From H111-94 sp034436045 (GTDB taxonomy: Bacteria; Chloroflexota; Ktedonobacteria; Ktedonobacterales; Ktedonobacteraceae), in assembly GCA_034436045.1 (NCBI GenBank), contig DAOTVZ010000283.1, positions 1-52,328 on the forward strand: a stretch of 52,328 nucleotides of DNA, in the 5' to 3' direction. Position 1 is the first letter of the stretch; the number at the start of each line of letters is the position of its first letter. The translations under genes were made by a program, and so were the position numbers. The notes under the pieces are model-generated. The model was not told the origin of the DNA. It ran no database searches and saw only the letters and a list, made by a program, of their open reading frames with translations. Below, piece after piece: positions 16,326 to 24,615 of this stretch.

Positions 16326-18047
16326 CTAAACATCGGCCTTATATTTCAAACGCGGATAGTGAGGAACCCACATGAGTGCTGTTACGCGCCGTTCCAATTC
16401 CTCGCGCGACGTTGGTCTGGCGACGCCCGCGTGTTGTGCTGCCAGACCGACAGCGATAGCCACGCACCGTGATACTTCTCGCACATCTTCCACCGCTGGA
16501 TAAAGCGAAGCCCTTGCGTCCTTGAGCGCGGGCGAGCATTCGGAAAGCGCGTGAGCTGCTGCCACAAACATATCAATCGTCACCCGCTGTGCGTGGCTGG
16601 CAAGCACGCCAAGACCGACACCGGGGAAAATAAACATATTGTTGCACTGCCCAATGGAGATCGCCTGCCCGTGATAGATGACATCCGCGAAGGGACTGCC
16701 GGTCGCAATCAAGGCACGTCCTTCCGTCCACTCGATCAGGTCCGCCGGAACAGCCTCGCTTTTAGAGGTGGGATTGGAAAGTGGGAAGATGATCGGGCGC
16801 TCGACATGGCGTGCCATCTCCCGAATGATCTGTTCGGTGAACACACCGGCCTGCGCTGCCGTACCGATCAGCACGGTTGGATGCACCTGTTCGACCACTT
16901 CCTGCAAGCCGATCTTCTGCGCTGGTGAAAGCGGCCAGTTTGTTATACGTTCCTGCGGTTGCGCATAGGGTACTTTCTCCGTTTCGAGGTCGTCGCGTCC
17001 ACTGTGCACCAGGCCGTGACTATCAATCAGCCAGATGGCGCGTCGCGCCTGCTCTAAAGAGCTTCCTTCACTCTGCATAGCAGCCACGATCTGTTCGGCG
17101 ATACCGGTAGCCGCCGAGCCTGCGCCCAGAATGACCACCCGCTGTTTCCTCAACGTTGCCTTCGTAATCTTTATGGCCGCCAGCAAACCGGCGAGCGTGA
17201 CGGCACCCGTTCCCTGAATGTCATCATTGAAGCTGCATAGTTGCTGCTGGTAGCGGTCGAGCAAGCGGCGAGCATTGCCTTTGGCAAAATCTTCCCATTG
17301 CAGCAGCGCTGAGGGGAAGCGGCGTTTCACCGCCTGCACAAATCTATCGACGAAGGTGTCGTAATCTGCGCCGCGCACGCGCCTGTGATGCCAGCCCAGG
17401 TAGAGCGGGTCGGCCAGCAATGCCCGGTTGTCGGTTCCCACGTCCAGCACGACCGGCAACGTGGTTGCGGGATGAATACCGGCACACAATGTATAGAGCG
17501 CGAGCTTGCCGACCGGAATGCCCATACCGCCAACACCCAGGTCGCCCAGGCCGAGGATGCGTTCGCCATCGGTCACCACAATCACCCGCACATCCTTGTG
17601 AGGTACATTCTGTAGCAACGTATCTATTTCATCCCGATAGGGATATGAGACATACAGACCACGTGGGCGACGATAAATGTGGCTATAGTTCTGGCAAGCC
17701 AGGCCGACCACCGGCGTATAAATAATGGGACTCATCTCACGGACGTGTTGCAATAGCAAACGGTAAAAGAGGACCTCGTTGCGATCTTGCAGTGAAGCCA
17801 GAAAAATATAACGCTCCAGGTCATTATCCTTGCGGAGATAGTTTTCATATGTGCGCTGTTCCTGCACCTCTAGCTCTGCAACGTGCGGTGGCAGTAGCCC
17901 CAGCAGATGAAACTCGCGCCGCTCATCTTCGGGAAAGACGCTACCCTTGTTCAGAAGAGGGTTTTCCAGCAGCGCCTGGCCGGTGAGTGATACTTCCAAA
18001 ACGTCTTCATCTTCGCTACCTTGCGTACTATGATCTTCTTTTAACAT
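16326..18047 (-). CDS. NAD-dependent malic enzyme
   Basis: A 573-residue large-form malic enzyme converting malate to pyruvate and CO2 with NAD(P) reduction. Visible blocks are SPIIYTPVVGLACQNYSHIY, VVVTDGERILGLGDLGVGGM, the metal/substrate segment CSFNDDIQGTGAVTLAG and the dinucleotide fold VVILGAGSAATGIAEQI. The length matches SfcA/MaeA and eukaryotic enzymes rather than the short bacterial form. An ATG at 18068 is in frame; 18047 is preferred because AAGGAAG lies nine bases ahead. It sits between the transporter gene and a two-component system, all on the minus strand. Three ATCACA motifs (18121, 18140, 18153) lie upstream but are not spaced as a CRP site. Confidence 0.93.
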   Translation of the reverse strand: MLKEDHSTQGSEDEDVLEVSLTGQALLENPLLNKGSVFPEDERREFHLLGLLPPHVAELEVQEQRTYENYLRKDNDLERYIFLASLQDRNEVLFYRLLLQHVREMSPIIYTPVVGLACQNYSHIYRRPRGLYVSYPYRDEIDTLLQNVPHKDVRVIVVTDGERILGLGDLGVGGMGIPVGKLALYTLCAGIHPATTLPVVLDVGTDNRALLADPLYLGWHHRRVRGADYDTFVDRFVQAVKRRFPSALLQWEDFAKGNARRLLDRYQQQLCSFNDDIQGTGAVTLAGLLAAIKITKATLRKQRVVILGAGSAATGIAEQIVAAMQSEGSSLEQARRAIWLIDSHGLVHSGRDDLETEKVPYAQPQERITNWPLSPAQKIGLQEVVEQVHPTVLIGTAAQAGVFTEQIIREMARHVERPIIFPLSNPTSKSEAVPADLIEWTEGRALIATGSPFADVIYHGQAISIGQCNNMFIFPGVGLGVLASHAQRVTIDMFVAAAHALSECSPALKDARASLYPAVEDVREVSRCVAIAVGLAAQHAGVARPTSREELERRVTALMWVPHYPRLKYKADV

Positions 18048-18195
18048 GGCTCCGTTCTTCCTTTCCATGCGGACTCTACATTGAGATATATCAACCCTAG
18101 CTACCGAACATCATAAAGACATCACATTTGTAGAGCTTTATCACACAACAACATCACAAATTATCCGGTATGTGTCACCCTCATGGATATCAAGC

Positions 18196-18909
18196 CTACT
18201 TTTTATTGGACGTGGGCCAGGGTGTATCCAGCAGGCCACGCTGGGCCGCCAGTGAAACAGCCTCCGTGCGATTGGTGGCACCAAGCTTGCCCATGATCGA
18301 GCTAACGTGAAATTTGGCCGTGCGCTCACTAATGACGAGTTGTGCGGCAATTTCTTTGTTGGGCATACCCTGGGCCAGCAGGTGCAGCACCTCCAGTTCG
18401 CGCTCGGTGAGCAACTCGACAGGAGCCACGGGCCTGACGTTAGGGGTAGAGGGAGTAGAAGGCGCGGTAAACCGCTCGCTCTGCTGGCGTACATGGTGTA
18501 GCAGTTTGGAAGCCACAACCGGCTGGAGCATTGAGCCGCCCTGCATTGTGACGCGGATGGCACGGAAAATCTCCTCGCGCGCCTCACCTTTGAGCAGGTA
18601 GCCGTCGGCACCTGACTGGATGGCGTGGATAATACGCTCGTCATTATCAAAGGCGGTGAAGACGATGATGCGCGGAGTCGTCGCGCCGGGCTGCATCTGA
18701 TGCAGACGGCGGATGGTTTCCACGCCGTCCATGATCGGCATCTCCAGATCGAGCAGGAGCATATCCGGCTGTAACTGCGCGACCTGCCGTAGCACCTCTT
18801 CGCCGTTTGCACATTCCGCGATGATCTCGAAATCATCTTGCGTCTCCAGTACGGCGCGCAAACCCTCGCGCACAATCGGATGGTCGTCGGCCAGAAGAAT
18901 GCGGATCAT
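18196..18909 (-). CDS. NarL/FixJ family response regulator
   Basis: A 237-residue DNA-binding response regulator. The receiver domain (1-120) has the acidic pair DD8-9 and phosphoacceptor D54 in LLLDLEMPIMDG. After a Pro/Thr-rich linker comes a LuxR-type HTH (LTERELEVLHLLAQGMPNKE, ISERTAKFHVSSIM). It lies 34 bases behind the kinase gene, so the two form a pair. Its targets are unknown; the malic enzyme gene 148 bases downstream is the nearest candidate. Confidence 0.95.
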   Translation of the reverse strand: MIRILLADDHPIVREGLRAVLETQDDFEIIAECANGEEVLRQVAQLQPDMLLLDLEMPIMDGVETIRRLHQMQPGATTPRIIVFTAFDNDERIIHAIQSGADGYLLKGEAREEIFRAIRVTMQGGSMLQPVVASKLLHHVRQQSERFTAPSTPSTPNVRPVAPVELLTERELEVLHLLAQGMPNKEIAAQLVISERTAKFHVSSIMGKLGATNRTEAVSLAAQRGLLDTPWPTSNKK

Positions 18910-18943
18910 GCTGCTCCCTCCCTCTTTTTCATGTATTGATTGC

Positions 18944-20149
18944 CTAACGCGGCAATGTGACTTCTATCGAGGTGCCTGCACCAGAGGTACTCTCGATGGT
19001 GAGCGTGCCGCCCAGCAGCCTGGCGCGCTCGCTCATGCCTGTCAGGCCGAAATGCTGCGGCTGGCGTTGTTGCAAGACCGTGTCAGGCTCGAAGCCGGTG
19101 CCATCGTCTTGCACAATCAGACGAATAGTGTTTTCCTCGGCAATTAGTAGAATGGTGATGTTGCTGGCATTGGCGTGGCGGCGTGCATTGGTCAGCGCCT
19201 CCTGGGCGATACGATACAGACCGGCCTCAATGCGTGCGGGCAGCGTGGGAAAATTGACGGCAGGTATGCTGCTGTAACCGATCCGGGTTGACGGCATTTC
19301 CGTACTCATACTGCTTACCAGCGCAGCCAGCGCCTCAGGTAGCGTATGGTTTTGTAGCGGGCCAGCGCGCAAATCCATCACCGAGCGGCGCGCCTCTTCC
19401 AGATTGCTGCGCGCCAGGGCCAGCGCGCGCTGAATGGCCTCATGAGCGCGCGTGGGACGGGAGGTCACCAGCGCGTCCGCCGTCTCCAGTTGCAGCGTAA
19501 TCGCGGCCAGCCCCTGCGCCAGCGTATCATGGATCTCGCGCGCCAATCGATTGCGCTCCTCGATGGTTGCCAGCCGCGCCGCCGCCTGGGTGCGTTCGGC
19601 AGAGAGCTGCGCACGCTGCACAGCCAGCCCGATCTGGTCGCTGATGATGTGCAATAATTGCAGTTCCTCGGTTGTCAGTTCGCGCCAGTCCTTACTGGCA
19701 ACATTCAGCACGCCCAGGGGGATATTGCCCGCATAAATCGGCACGCTGGCGTGAAAGCGCAGGCCAAGCGAACTGGGGTCGCTGTCGCGTTCCGCATTTT
19801 TCAGACGGCTACAACGCAGCACGTCGATATTGGCGGCTCCTTCGAGCGCACCATCCAGAAAGGTATCCAGGCAGAGGCAATAGCCGGTCATGCGCTCCGG
19901 GTGATCGGCGAGGTAGGGGGGGAGTGCCTGTGAAGCCGCCAGATAGGGCTGTCCCTGCTCGTTCAGCAACCAGACCCAGCCGGTTTGCAGGCCGAGCATC
20001 TCAGTGACGCGCACCAGCACTTCCTGCAATGCTGCTCGCACATCCACAGTATGATTAAGGTAGGCAGCAATGCTATACAGAACGGCCAGAGCGTGATTGC
20101 GCCGCAGCAGCGACGTTGCGGTCGGTTGATTCTCAGGATGTGTCTGCAT
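18944..20149 (-). CDS. GAF-domain sensor histidine kinase (NarX/LiaS-type)
   Basis: A 401-residue cytoplasmic kinase without membrane helices. A GAF domain (about 35-180) is followed by a HisKA_3 dimerisation helix with phospho-acceptor H207 in EIHDTLAQGL and a HATPase domain with the N box QEALTNARRHANA, the G1 box DDGTGF, and GLTGMSERARLLGG. Four cysteines lie in the GAF region (Cys91 and Cys93 in YCLCLDTF, Cys113 in LRCSR); this could bind a cofactor or sense redox, but that is speculation. It phosphorylates the regulator encoded 34 bases downstream. The signal is probably intracellular. Confidence 0.93.
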   Translation of the reverse strand: MQTHPENQPTATSLLRRNHALAVLYSIAAYLNHTVDVRAALQEVLVRVTEMLGLQTGWVWLLNEQGQPYLAASQALPPYLADHPERMTGYCLCLDTFLDGALEGAANIDVLRCSRLKNAERDSDPSSLGLRFHASVPIYAGNIPLGVLNVASKDWRELTTEELQLLHIISDQIGLAVQRAQLSAERTQAAARLATIEERNRLAREIHDTLAQGLAAITLQLETADALVTSRPTRAHEAIQRALALARSNLEEARRSVMDLRAGPLQNHTLPEALAALVSSMSTEMPSTRIGYSSIPAVNFPTLPARIEAGLYRIAQEALTNARRHANASNITILLIAEENTIRLIVQDDGTGFEPDTVLQQRQPQHFGLTGMSERARLLGGTLTIESTSGAGTSIEVTLPR

Positions 20150-20249
20150 ACATGCAGTATATCACATATCGCCCTGCTCGCTACAGGCACACAGACGTTG
20201 TGCAACTGGTTATCACCTTGATTTTGGGTGTATCATAGAGGTGGTATTG

Positions 20250-20465
20250 ATGATTCGCAAGGAGGGCCACAGATGCCCCACGCTTGAGGAGTATGTATTG
20301 ATAGCGACCGATCACCAGGCGGTTGAGGTTTTTCGTCGCACCGAGGGTGGCTGAACGGCTTATCATGCCTATGCAGCAAGCGATACTGTAGAGTTAGTCA
20401 GTATCGGCGTCACTCTTCCGGTGGCAGCGCTCTATCGGCGCACTACTGTCAAAGCGTTCCTGTAA
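20250..20465 (+). pseudogene. Remnant of a Uma2-family (DUF820) nuclease gene
   Basis: Translation of this frame gives CPTLEEYVLIATDHQAVEVF, a TGA stop at 20352-20354, then TAYHAYAASDTVELVSIGVT and a terminal TAA at 20463. The whole matches the C-terminal third of Uma2-type endonucleases. The TGA falls where the family has Trp, so a single TGG-to-TGA change explains it. The catalytic N-terminal part is absent upstream. It lies between the histidine kinase gene and uvrC and appears dead. Confidence 0.8.
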
Positions 20466-20497
20466 TAAAATTCGTGTGTGGACATTTATCGTTAGAT

Positions 20498-22507
20498 ATG
20501 AATGAGAAGATACAGGCTGTTCTAAATTCCTTACCACATAAACCCGGCATCTATTTGATGAAAGATGCCGGTGGCACAGTCATCTACGTGGGCAAGGCCA
20601 TCTCACTCTATAATCGCGTGCGCTCGTACTTTCAGGAATCGACCGATCTGAGTCCCAAGAATCGCAGCATGGTGGCGAAGGTTGCGGATATCGAGTTTCT
20701 GGTCGTGCGGAACGAGGTTGAGGCGCTGGTGCTGGAGAGCAATTATATCAAGCAGTATCGCCCGAAATATAATGTGCTGTTGCGCGACGACAAAAATTAT
20801 CCCTATATCAAGGTAGCTTTGACAGAGGATTTCCCGCGCGTCTATCGCGTGCGCAGCTATCAGCGTGACGGCAATCGCTACTTTGGCCCCTATACCAACT
20901 CCGGCGCTGTCGATGCCACGCTTGACCTGCTTAATAAGCTCTTTGCCTTTCGCACCTGCCGCTACGACGCCAGCAACTGGGCACCGCCGCGTGAGGGCGA
21001 GCCGCCTGCCGGTTGGAAACAAAAATTGCTGCCGCGTCCCTGTACGCAATACTTCATTCATCGTTGTGTGGCCCCTTGCGTCGGCTATGCCTCGCGTGAG
21101 GAATATGATGCGATCATTCAGCAGGTCATCTTCTTCCTTGAGGGCAAGCACGACGAGGTGTTGAAAGAACTACATAAGAAGATGGAAGCGGCGGCTGAAA
21201 ACCTGAATTTTGAGGAGGCAGCACGCATCCGCGACCGTATCAAGGCCGTTGAAAATATTCTGGAGAAGCAGCGTATCATCAATACCGAGGGCCAGGATGA
21301 CCAGGACGTGATTGCACTGGCGAGCGGCGACGACGAAACCTGCGCACAGGTCTTCTTCTTCCGCAGCGGCAAGCTGGTGGGACGCGAATACTTCATTTTA
21401 CAGGGCACGCGCGAGAGTACCCCCGGCGAGATCATGGCTTCCTTCATGCAGCAATTCTACGAAACCTCGCCCCACGTGCCCTCGGAGATCATTGTCGAGG
21501 TTGAGCCGGACGACCGTGCCATTATGCAGAACTGGCTGCGCGAACGGCGCAAACAGACCGCCACTGCGCAGGGTAGCTCCACCGTTACCATCAGCGTACC
21601 GAAACGCGGCGACAAAGTGCGCCTGATCGAGATGGTTAAGCAGAACGCGCAGGAAGTGCTGGAGCAGCAACGCATCAAGTGGTTGACCGATAGTCAGAAG
21701 ACGCAGATGGCCCTGGAGGAGATCCAGGTCGCGCTCAATCTGGTCGCGCCCCCGCAGCGCATCGAGTGCTACGATATCTCCAACACGCAAGGCACGAACT
21801 CGGTGGGCGCGATGGTAGTCTTCGAGGGAGGCAGACCCAAAAACAGCGAGTATCGCCGTTTTAAGATCAAGACCGTCGAGGGGCCGAACGACTTTGCCAG
21901 CCATCAAGAGGTGCTGCGTCGCCGCTTCCGCAAGGTCAACGCGCAAAACACCGGTGGGCAGGAAGCCAAGATCAGCGCCGAAGAAGCTCCCCAGGCTGCC
22001 TGCTCACCCAACGAGGAGGGCACGGTGACAGCAGAGCAGATTGAGCAGAGCAGCGCGGAGATGGCTCACGACTGGCGACTACCCGATCTGATCATTATTG
22101 ACGGCGGCAAAGGCCAGTTGAGCGCGGCGATGGAGGTCATGCAGGAGTTGCACCTGGATATTCCCACCGTCGGGTTGGCAAAGGAGAATGAGGAGATTTT
22201 CATTCCCGGCTCGCCCGACCCGATTATCTTGCCTCGTAACTCGCAGGGCCTGTATCTCGTGCAGCGTATCCGCGACGAGGCGCACCGTTTCGGCATCACC
22301 TATCACCGCAAACTGCGCTCCGACCGCACCTTCAAATCGATCCTGGACGAGATTCCCGGCATCGGCCCCAAACGCAAGCAGGCGCTCTTGAAGCACTTCG
22401 GCTCAGTGCGTGCCATCAGTGCCGCCAGTATCGATGAACTGGCCGCTCTTGATGGCATGACGCGCGACGCCGCCGAGAAAGTGAAAGAGTATATCGGTCG
22501 GCTGTGA
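20498..22507 (+). CDS. uvrC: Excinuclease ABC subunit C
   Basis: The 669-residue nuclease makes both incisions around bulky DNA lesions after UvrAB loading. Domains in order: GIY-YIG nuclease (PGIYLMKDAGGTVIYVGKA), a Cys-containing linker, the UVR helix pair that binds UvrB (HKKMEAAAENLNFEEAARIR), the RNase H-like endonuclease (ECYDISNTQGTNSVGAMVVF and LIIIDGGKGQL) and a C-terminal helix-hairpin-helix pair (IPGIGPKRKQALLKHFGSV). About 45 extra acidic residues (AQNTGGQEAK to SSAEMAHDW) interrupt the endonuclease domain, making it longer than the usual 600. The ATG at 20498 matches the family start; an in-frame GTG at 20474 adds eight residues. Neither has a good ribosome site. Confidence 0.97.
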   Translation: MNEKIQAVLNSLPHKPGIYLMKDAGGTVIYVGKAISLYNRVRSYFQESTDLSPKNRSMVAKVADIEFLVVRNEVEALVLESNYIKQYRPKYNVLLRDDKNYPYIKVALTEDFPRVYRVRSYQRDGNRYFGPYTNSGAVDATLDLLNKLFAFRTCRYDASNWAPPREGEPPAGWKQKLLPRPCTQYFIHRCVAPCVGYASREEYDAIIQQVIFFLEGKHDEVLKELHKKMEAAAENLNFEEAARIRDRIKAVENILEKQRIINTEGQDDQDVIALASGDDETCAQVFFFRSGKLVGREYFILQGTRESTPGEIMASFMQQFYETSPHVPSEIIVEVEPDDRAIMQNWLRERRKQTATAQGSSTVTISVPKRGDKVRLIEMVKQNAQEVLEQQRIKWLTDSQKTQMALEEIQVALNLVAPPQRIECYDISNTQGTNSVGAMVVFEGGRPKNSEYRRFKIKTVEGPNDFASHQEVLRRRFRKVNAQNTGGQEAKISAEEAPQAACSPNEEGTVTAEQIEQSSAEMAHDWRLPDLIIIDGGKGQLSAAMEVMQELHLDIPTVGLAKENEEIFIPGSPDPIILPRNSQGLYLVQRIRDEAHRFGITYHRKLRSDRTFKSILDEIPGIGPKRKQALLKHFGSVRAISAASIDELAALDGMTRDAAEKVKEYIGRL

Positions 22508-22518
22508 ACCAGCCGACC
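22496..22518 (+). terminator. Hairpin over the uvrC stop codon
   Basis: GGTCGGCTG (22496-22504) and CAGCCGACC (22510-22518) form a perfect 9-bp stem with a five-base loop that contains the uvrC TGA. No T run follows, so it may stabilise or punctuate the message more than terminate it. Confidence 0.6.
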
Positions 22519-22544
22519 TGGGCTAGCGACCGTTCTGTATAAAC

Positions 22545-22573
22545 TTGACAAATTGCCTACAGTTGAGCATACT
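22545..22573 (+). promoter_or_regulatory. Sigma70-type promoter of the kinase pair
   Basis: TTGACA (22545-22550), 17 bases and CATACT (22568-22573) form a good promoter shortly after the uvrC hairpin. A start near 22580 leaves a 120-base AT-rich leader before the first kinase gene. Confidence 0.7.
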
Positions 22574-22698
22574 CTATATATCTTTCCCTGGCTATATTCG
22601 GTGTATCTCGACTTTTCTTTTTTGGTTGATACGTATGTAATATATGGCATATAACATGTAGCATGGCCTGACAATAGAAAGTGCGAGGTACGTAAAGG

Positions 22699-23493
22699 AT
22701 GCGAACGATGGAAACATATGGACAACATCAATATCCGGGACGCCTCTTTGTGGTTGAGGGCGTCGATGGTTCAGGTAAAAGTACGCAGATCGCGCTGTTG
22801 CGCCAGTGGCTAATCAGCGAGGGTTACACGGTCTTTTTTAGTGAGTGGAACTCGTCGCCCCTGGTCAAGAAAACCACCAGTCGCGGCAAGAAGAAACAGT
22901 TACTGACTCCCACCACCTTTAGCCTGATCCATGCGACCGATTTCGCCGACCGTACCGAGCATGACATCATTCCCCCCCTCAAGGCTGGCGCGATTGTGCT
23001 GGCAGATCGCTACATCTATACCGCTTTTGCCCGCGATGTTGCGCGCAACGTGGATCGTCGCTGGGTGCGCCAGCTCTACCAGTTCGCCGTCAAACCCACG
23101 TTAGCTTTCTACTATCGCGTCCCCCTGGAAGTCTCGCTGAATCGCATTCTCACCGGGCGTGCCGAACTGAAGTATTACGAGGCCGGTATGGACCTGGGGC
23201 TGAGCAGCGACCCCTTCGAGAGTTTCAAATTGTTCCAGAGGCGTATCGTGCGCGAATATGAGTCGATGGTGGCTGAATTCGGCCTGACCGTGATGGATGC
23301 TACGCTTCCCATTCCCGAACAACAGCGCCGTATGCGTGAACTGGTCAGGCCCTATTTACAGGGCGTGCGCCGTCTGCGACCCCCTAGAGAAGAACTGGTC
23401 CAGCATAGTGCTGAACTTGAAATAACGACTGACAGCACGAATGGTCGGGTCAATGCTTTGCAGGGCGAGCGTAAGGCATCGTCTTTGCAATGA
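22699..23493 (+). CDS. tmk: Thymidylate kinase-like protein 1
   Basis: A 264-residue P-loop kinase. GVDGSGKST (21-29) is an intact Walker A, and ADRYIYTAFARDVARN carries the DRY motif of dTMP kinases. TFSLIHATDFADRTEHDII fits the nucleoside-binding helix. The family makes dTDP from dTMP and normally has about 210 residues; here about 50 extra residues are at the end. The last eleven (LQGERKASSLQ) are encoded by one arm of a repeat element, so the C-terminus was probably replaced by its insertion. ATGs at 22699 and 22708 are both possible. A close paralogue follows 101 bases later, which makes it uncertain which copy is the housekeeping enzyme; this one keeps all key residues. Confidence 0.85.
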   Translation: MRTMETYGQHQYPGRLFVVEGVDGSGKSTQIALLRQWLISEGYTVFFSEWNSSPLVKKTTSRGKKKQLLTPTTFSLIHATDFADRTEHDIIPPLKAGAIVLADRYIYTAFARDVARNVDRRWVRQLYQFAVKPTLAFYYRVPLEVSLNRILTGRAELKYYEAGMDLGLSSDPFESFKLFQRRIVREYESMVAEFGLTVMDATLPIPEQQRRMRELVRPYLQGVRRLRPPREELVQHSAELEITTDSTNGRVNALQGERKASSLQ

Positions 23494-23550
23494 TACAGTT
23501 CGTTTCCCGCCTGTTTTCCATTGTAGGGAGGATGCCTTGCGCTCGCCCTG
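23461..23550. repeat. Inverted-repeat element at the end of the first kinase gene
   Basis: CAGGGCGAGCGTAAGGCATC (23461-23480) faces its complement at 23531-23550 with a single wobble difference. Weaker pairing continues inward to about 23493 and 23518. Because of the symmetry, both strands can encode the peptide QGERKASSLQ. The inner arm carries TGTAGGGAGG, which recalls the GTAGGGG core of the element at 61-152. It overlaps the last 11 codons of the kinase gene and could also end its transcript. Confidence 0.65.
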
Positions 23551-23594
23551 CTGGTTCGTGTGATTAGCTCTCATCTCTGATATCAGGATAACGT

Positions 23595-24290
23595 ATGACA
23601 AAACTGGAATTTTACGGGATTGATGCCATCCATCTGCGCGAACAGAAGGAAGTTTTACCGGGGCGGCTGATCGTGATTGAGGGTACCGACGGCGTGGGAC
23701 GCTCCACACAGTTGCGCCTGCTCCGTCCCTGGCTGGAGAGCAGCGGCTACGCGGTGGTCAGCACCGAGATGACGCGCTCAGAACTGGTGGGAGCGGGATT
23801 GAAGCAGGCGAAGGAAGGCCATACGCTCGGCCCGATTACACTCAATCTCTTCTATGCCACCGATTTCGTGGATCGTTTTGAACGCCAGATACTGCCCGCT
23901 CTGCGCGCCGGCTTTATGGTGCTGACCGATCGCTACATCTATTCACTGATCGCACGCGCGATTGTGCGTGGGGCCGACCCCGGCTGGATTCGCTCGATCT
24001 ATGGGTTGGCGCTCAAGCCTGACGCTATCTTCTACCTCAAAATTAGTGTCAGCGAGTTGATCCCGCGCGTTTTACAGGGCGGCGGTTTCGACTACTGGGA
24101 ATCCGGGATGGATATGCGCCTGGGTAACGATCTTTATGAAAGTTTCGTCAACTACCAGTCCAGATTGCTTGCCACCTTCGATCAGATGATCGACGAGTAC
24201 GCCTTCCAGGTCATTGACGCCGCGTTACCCGTCGAGCGCATTTTTGAGCAACTCAAGCAGCGCATCATACCCCTTCTGCCACAGGGATAA
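23595..24290 (+). CDS. Thymidylate kinase-like protein 2 with altered P-loop
   Basis: The 231-residue paralogue of the preceding kinase keeps the overall pattern: LIVIEGTDGVGRSTQLRLLRP, LNLFYATDFVDRFERQILPA and LTDRYIYSLIARAIVRG. Its Walker A is GTDGVGRST (30-38), with Arg36 where the family has an essential Lys. That change usually lowers or abolishes phosphoryl transfer, yet the rest of the fold is well kept and shows no stop or frameshift. It may be a regulatory partner of the first protein, or it may use the Arg in a modified reaction. The two genes are probably co-transcribed from 22545, and a terminator follows at once. Confidence 0.82.
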   Translation: MTKLEFYGIDAIHLREQKEVLPGRLIVIEGTDGVGRSTQLRLLRPWLESSGYAVVSTEMTRSELVGAGLKQAKEGHTLGPITLNLFYATDFVDRFERQILPALRAGFMVLTDRYIYSLIARAIVRGADPGWIRSIYGLALKPDAIFYLKISVSELIPRVLQGGGFDYWESGMDMRLGNDLYESFVNYQSRLLATFDQMIDEYAFQVIDAALPVERIFEQLKQRIIPLLPQG

Positions 24291-24301
24291 AAAAATAAGA
24301 A

Positions 24302-24329
24302 GGTGAGCGGGGTCTGATACCCGCTCACC
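24302..24329 (+). terminator. Terminator hairpin after the kinase pair
   Basis: GGTGAGCGGG (24302-24311) pairs with CCCGCTCACC (24320-24329) around an eight-base loop, 11 bases past the stop. An A-rich run (24289-24300) precedes it, so it would resemble an intrinsic terminator for the other strand as well. Confidence 0.75.
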
Positions 24330-24357
24330 CCCATTCGTATTACTCCTGGCCTATCCC

Positions 24358-24387
24358 TTGTCGTAAACTCCCTACATGTGCTATAGT
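24358..24387 (+). promoter_or_regulatory. Candidate promoter of the mgtE leader
   Basis: TTGTCG (24358-24363), 18 bases and TATAGT (24382-24387) form a moderate promoter just after the terminator of the kinase pair. A start near 24394 would give mgtE a leader of about 610 bases. Confidence 0.5.
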
Positions 24388-24510
24388 TCTTAGGAACAAA
24401 TTTTGTCGTTATCCCATCAATTGGAAAGACTATCGGTGGAGGGGTGGCTTTACCATGCCTGCCGAGGCCGAGGATATAGCTCCAGTTGTTGGGCAAAGGA
24501 GGTGAGGGAC

Positions 24511-24615
24511 ATGGACGCTGGCCCCAGTCATAGTAGGCTGGTCGTTCGCATTTGTCTGTTTCTGGGAGTGTTCTGCTCCTCATCGAGTAAGTCTTGCTGG
24601 ATGGATATGCCTTGA
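24511..24615 (+). CDS. Putative 34-residue leader peptide upstream of mgtE
   Basis: The ATG at 24511 is preceded by AAAGGAGGTGAGGGAC, essentially a perfect anti-16S match and the best ribosome site in the window. The peptide begins MDAGPSHSRLVVRICLFLGV and then has a Ser/Cys/Lys block (CSSSSKSC) before WMDMP and TGA. No family was recognised. Codons 23-27 overlap the 5' arm (24579-24591) of a hairpin system, so ribosomes translating the peptide would change RNA folding. The arrangement recalls the mgtL leader peptide of enteric Mg transporter genes, though the sequence is unrelated. It is too short for usual gene calling. Confidence 0.55.
   Translation: MDAGPSHSRLVVRICLFLGVFCSSSSKSCWMDMP

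Noticed and set aside
18121..18158. CRP-like site from three ATCACA motifs upstream of the malic enzyme gene
   Set aside because: The motifs are direct repeats with 19- and 13-base steps, not the symmetric TGTGA-N6-TCACA.
18141..18875. Minus-strand frame overlapping the response regulator
   Set aside because: Out-of-frame shadow; the other frame holds a complete receiver and LuxR HTH.
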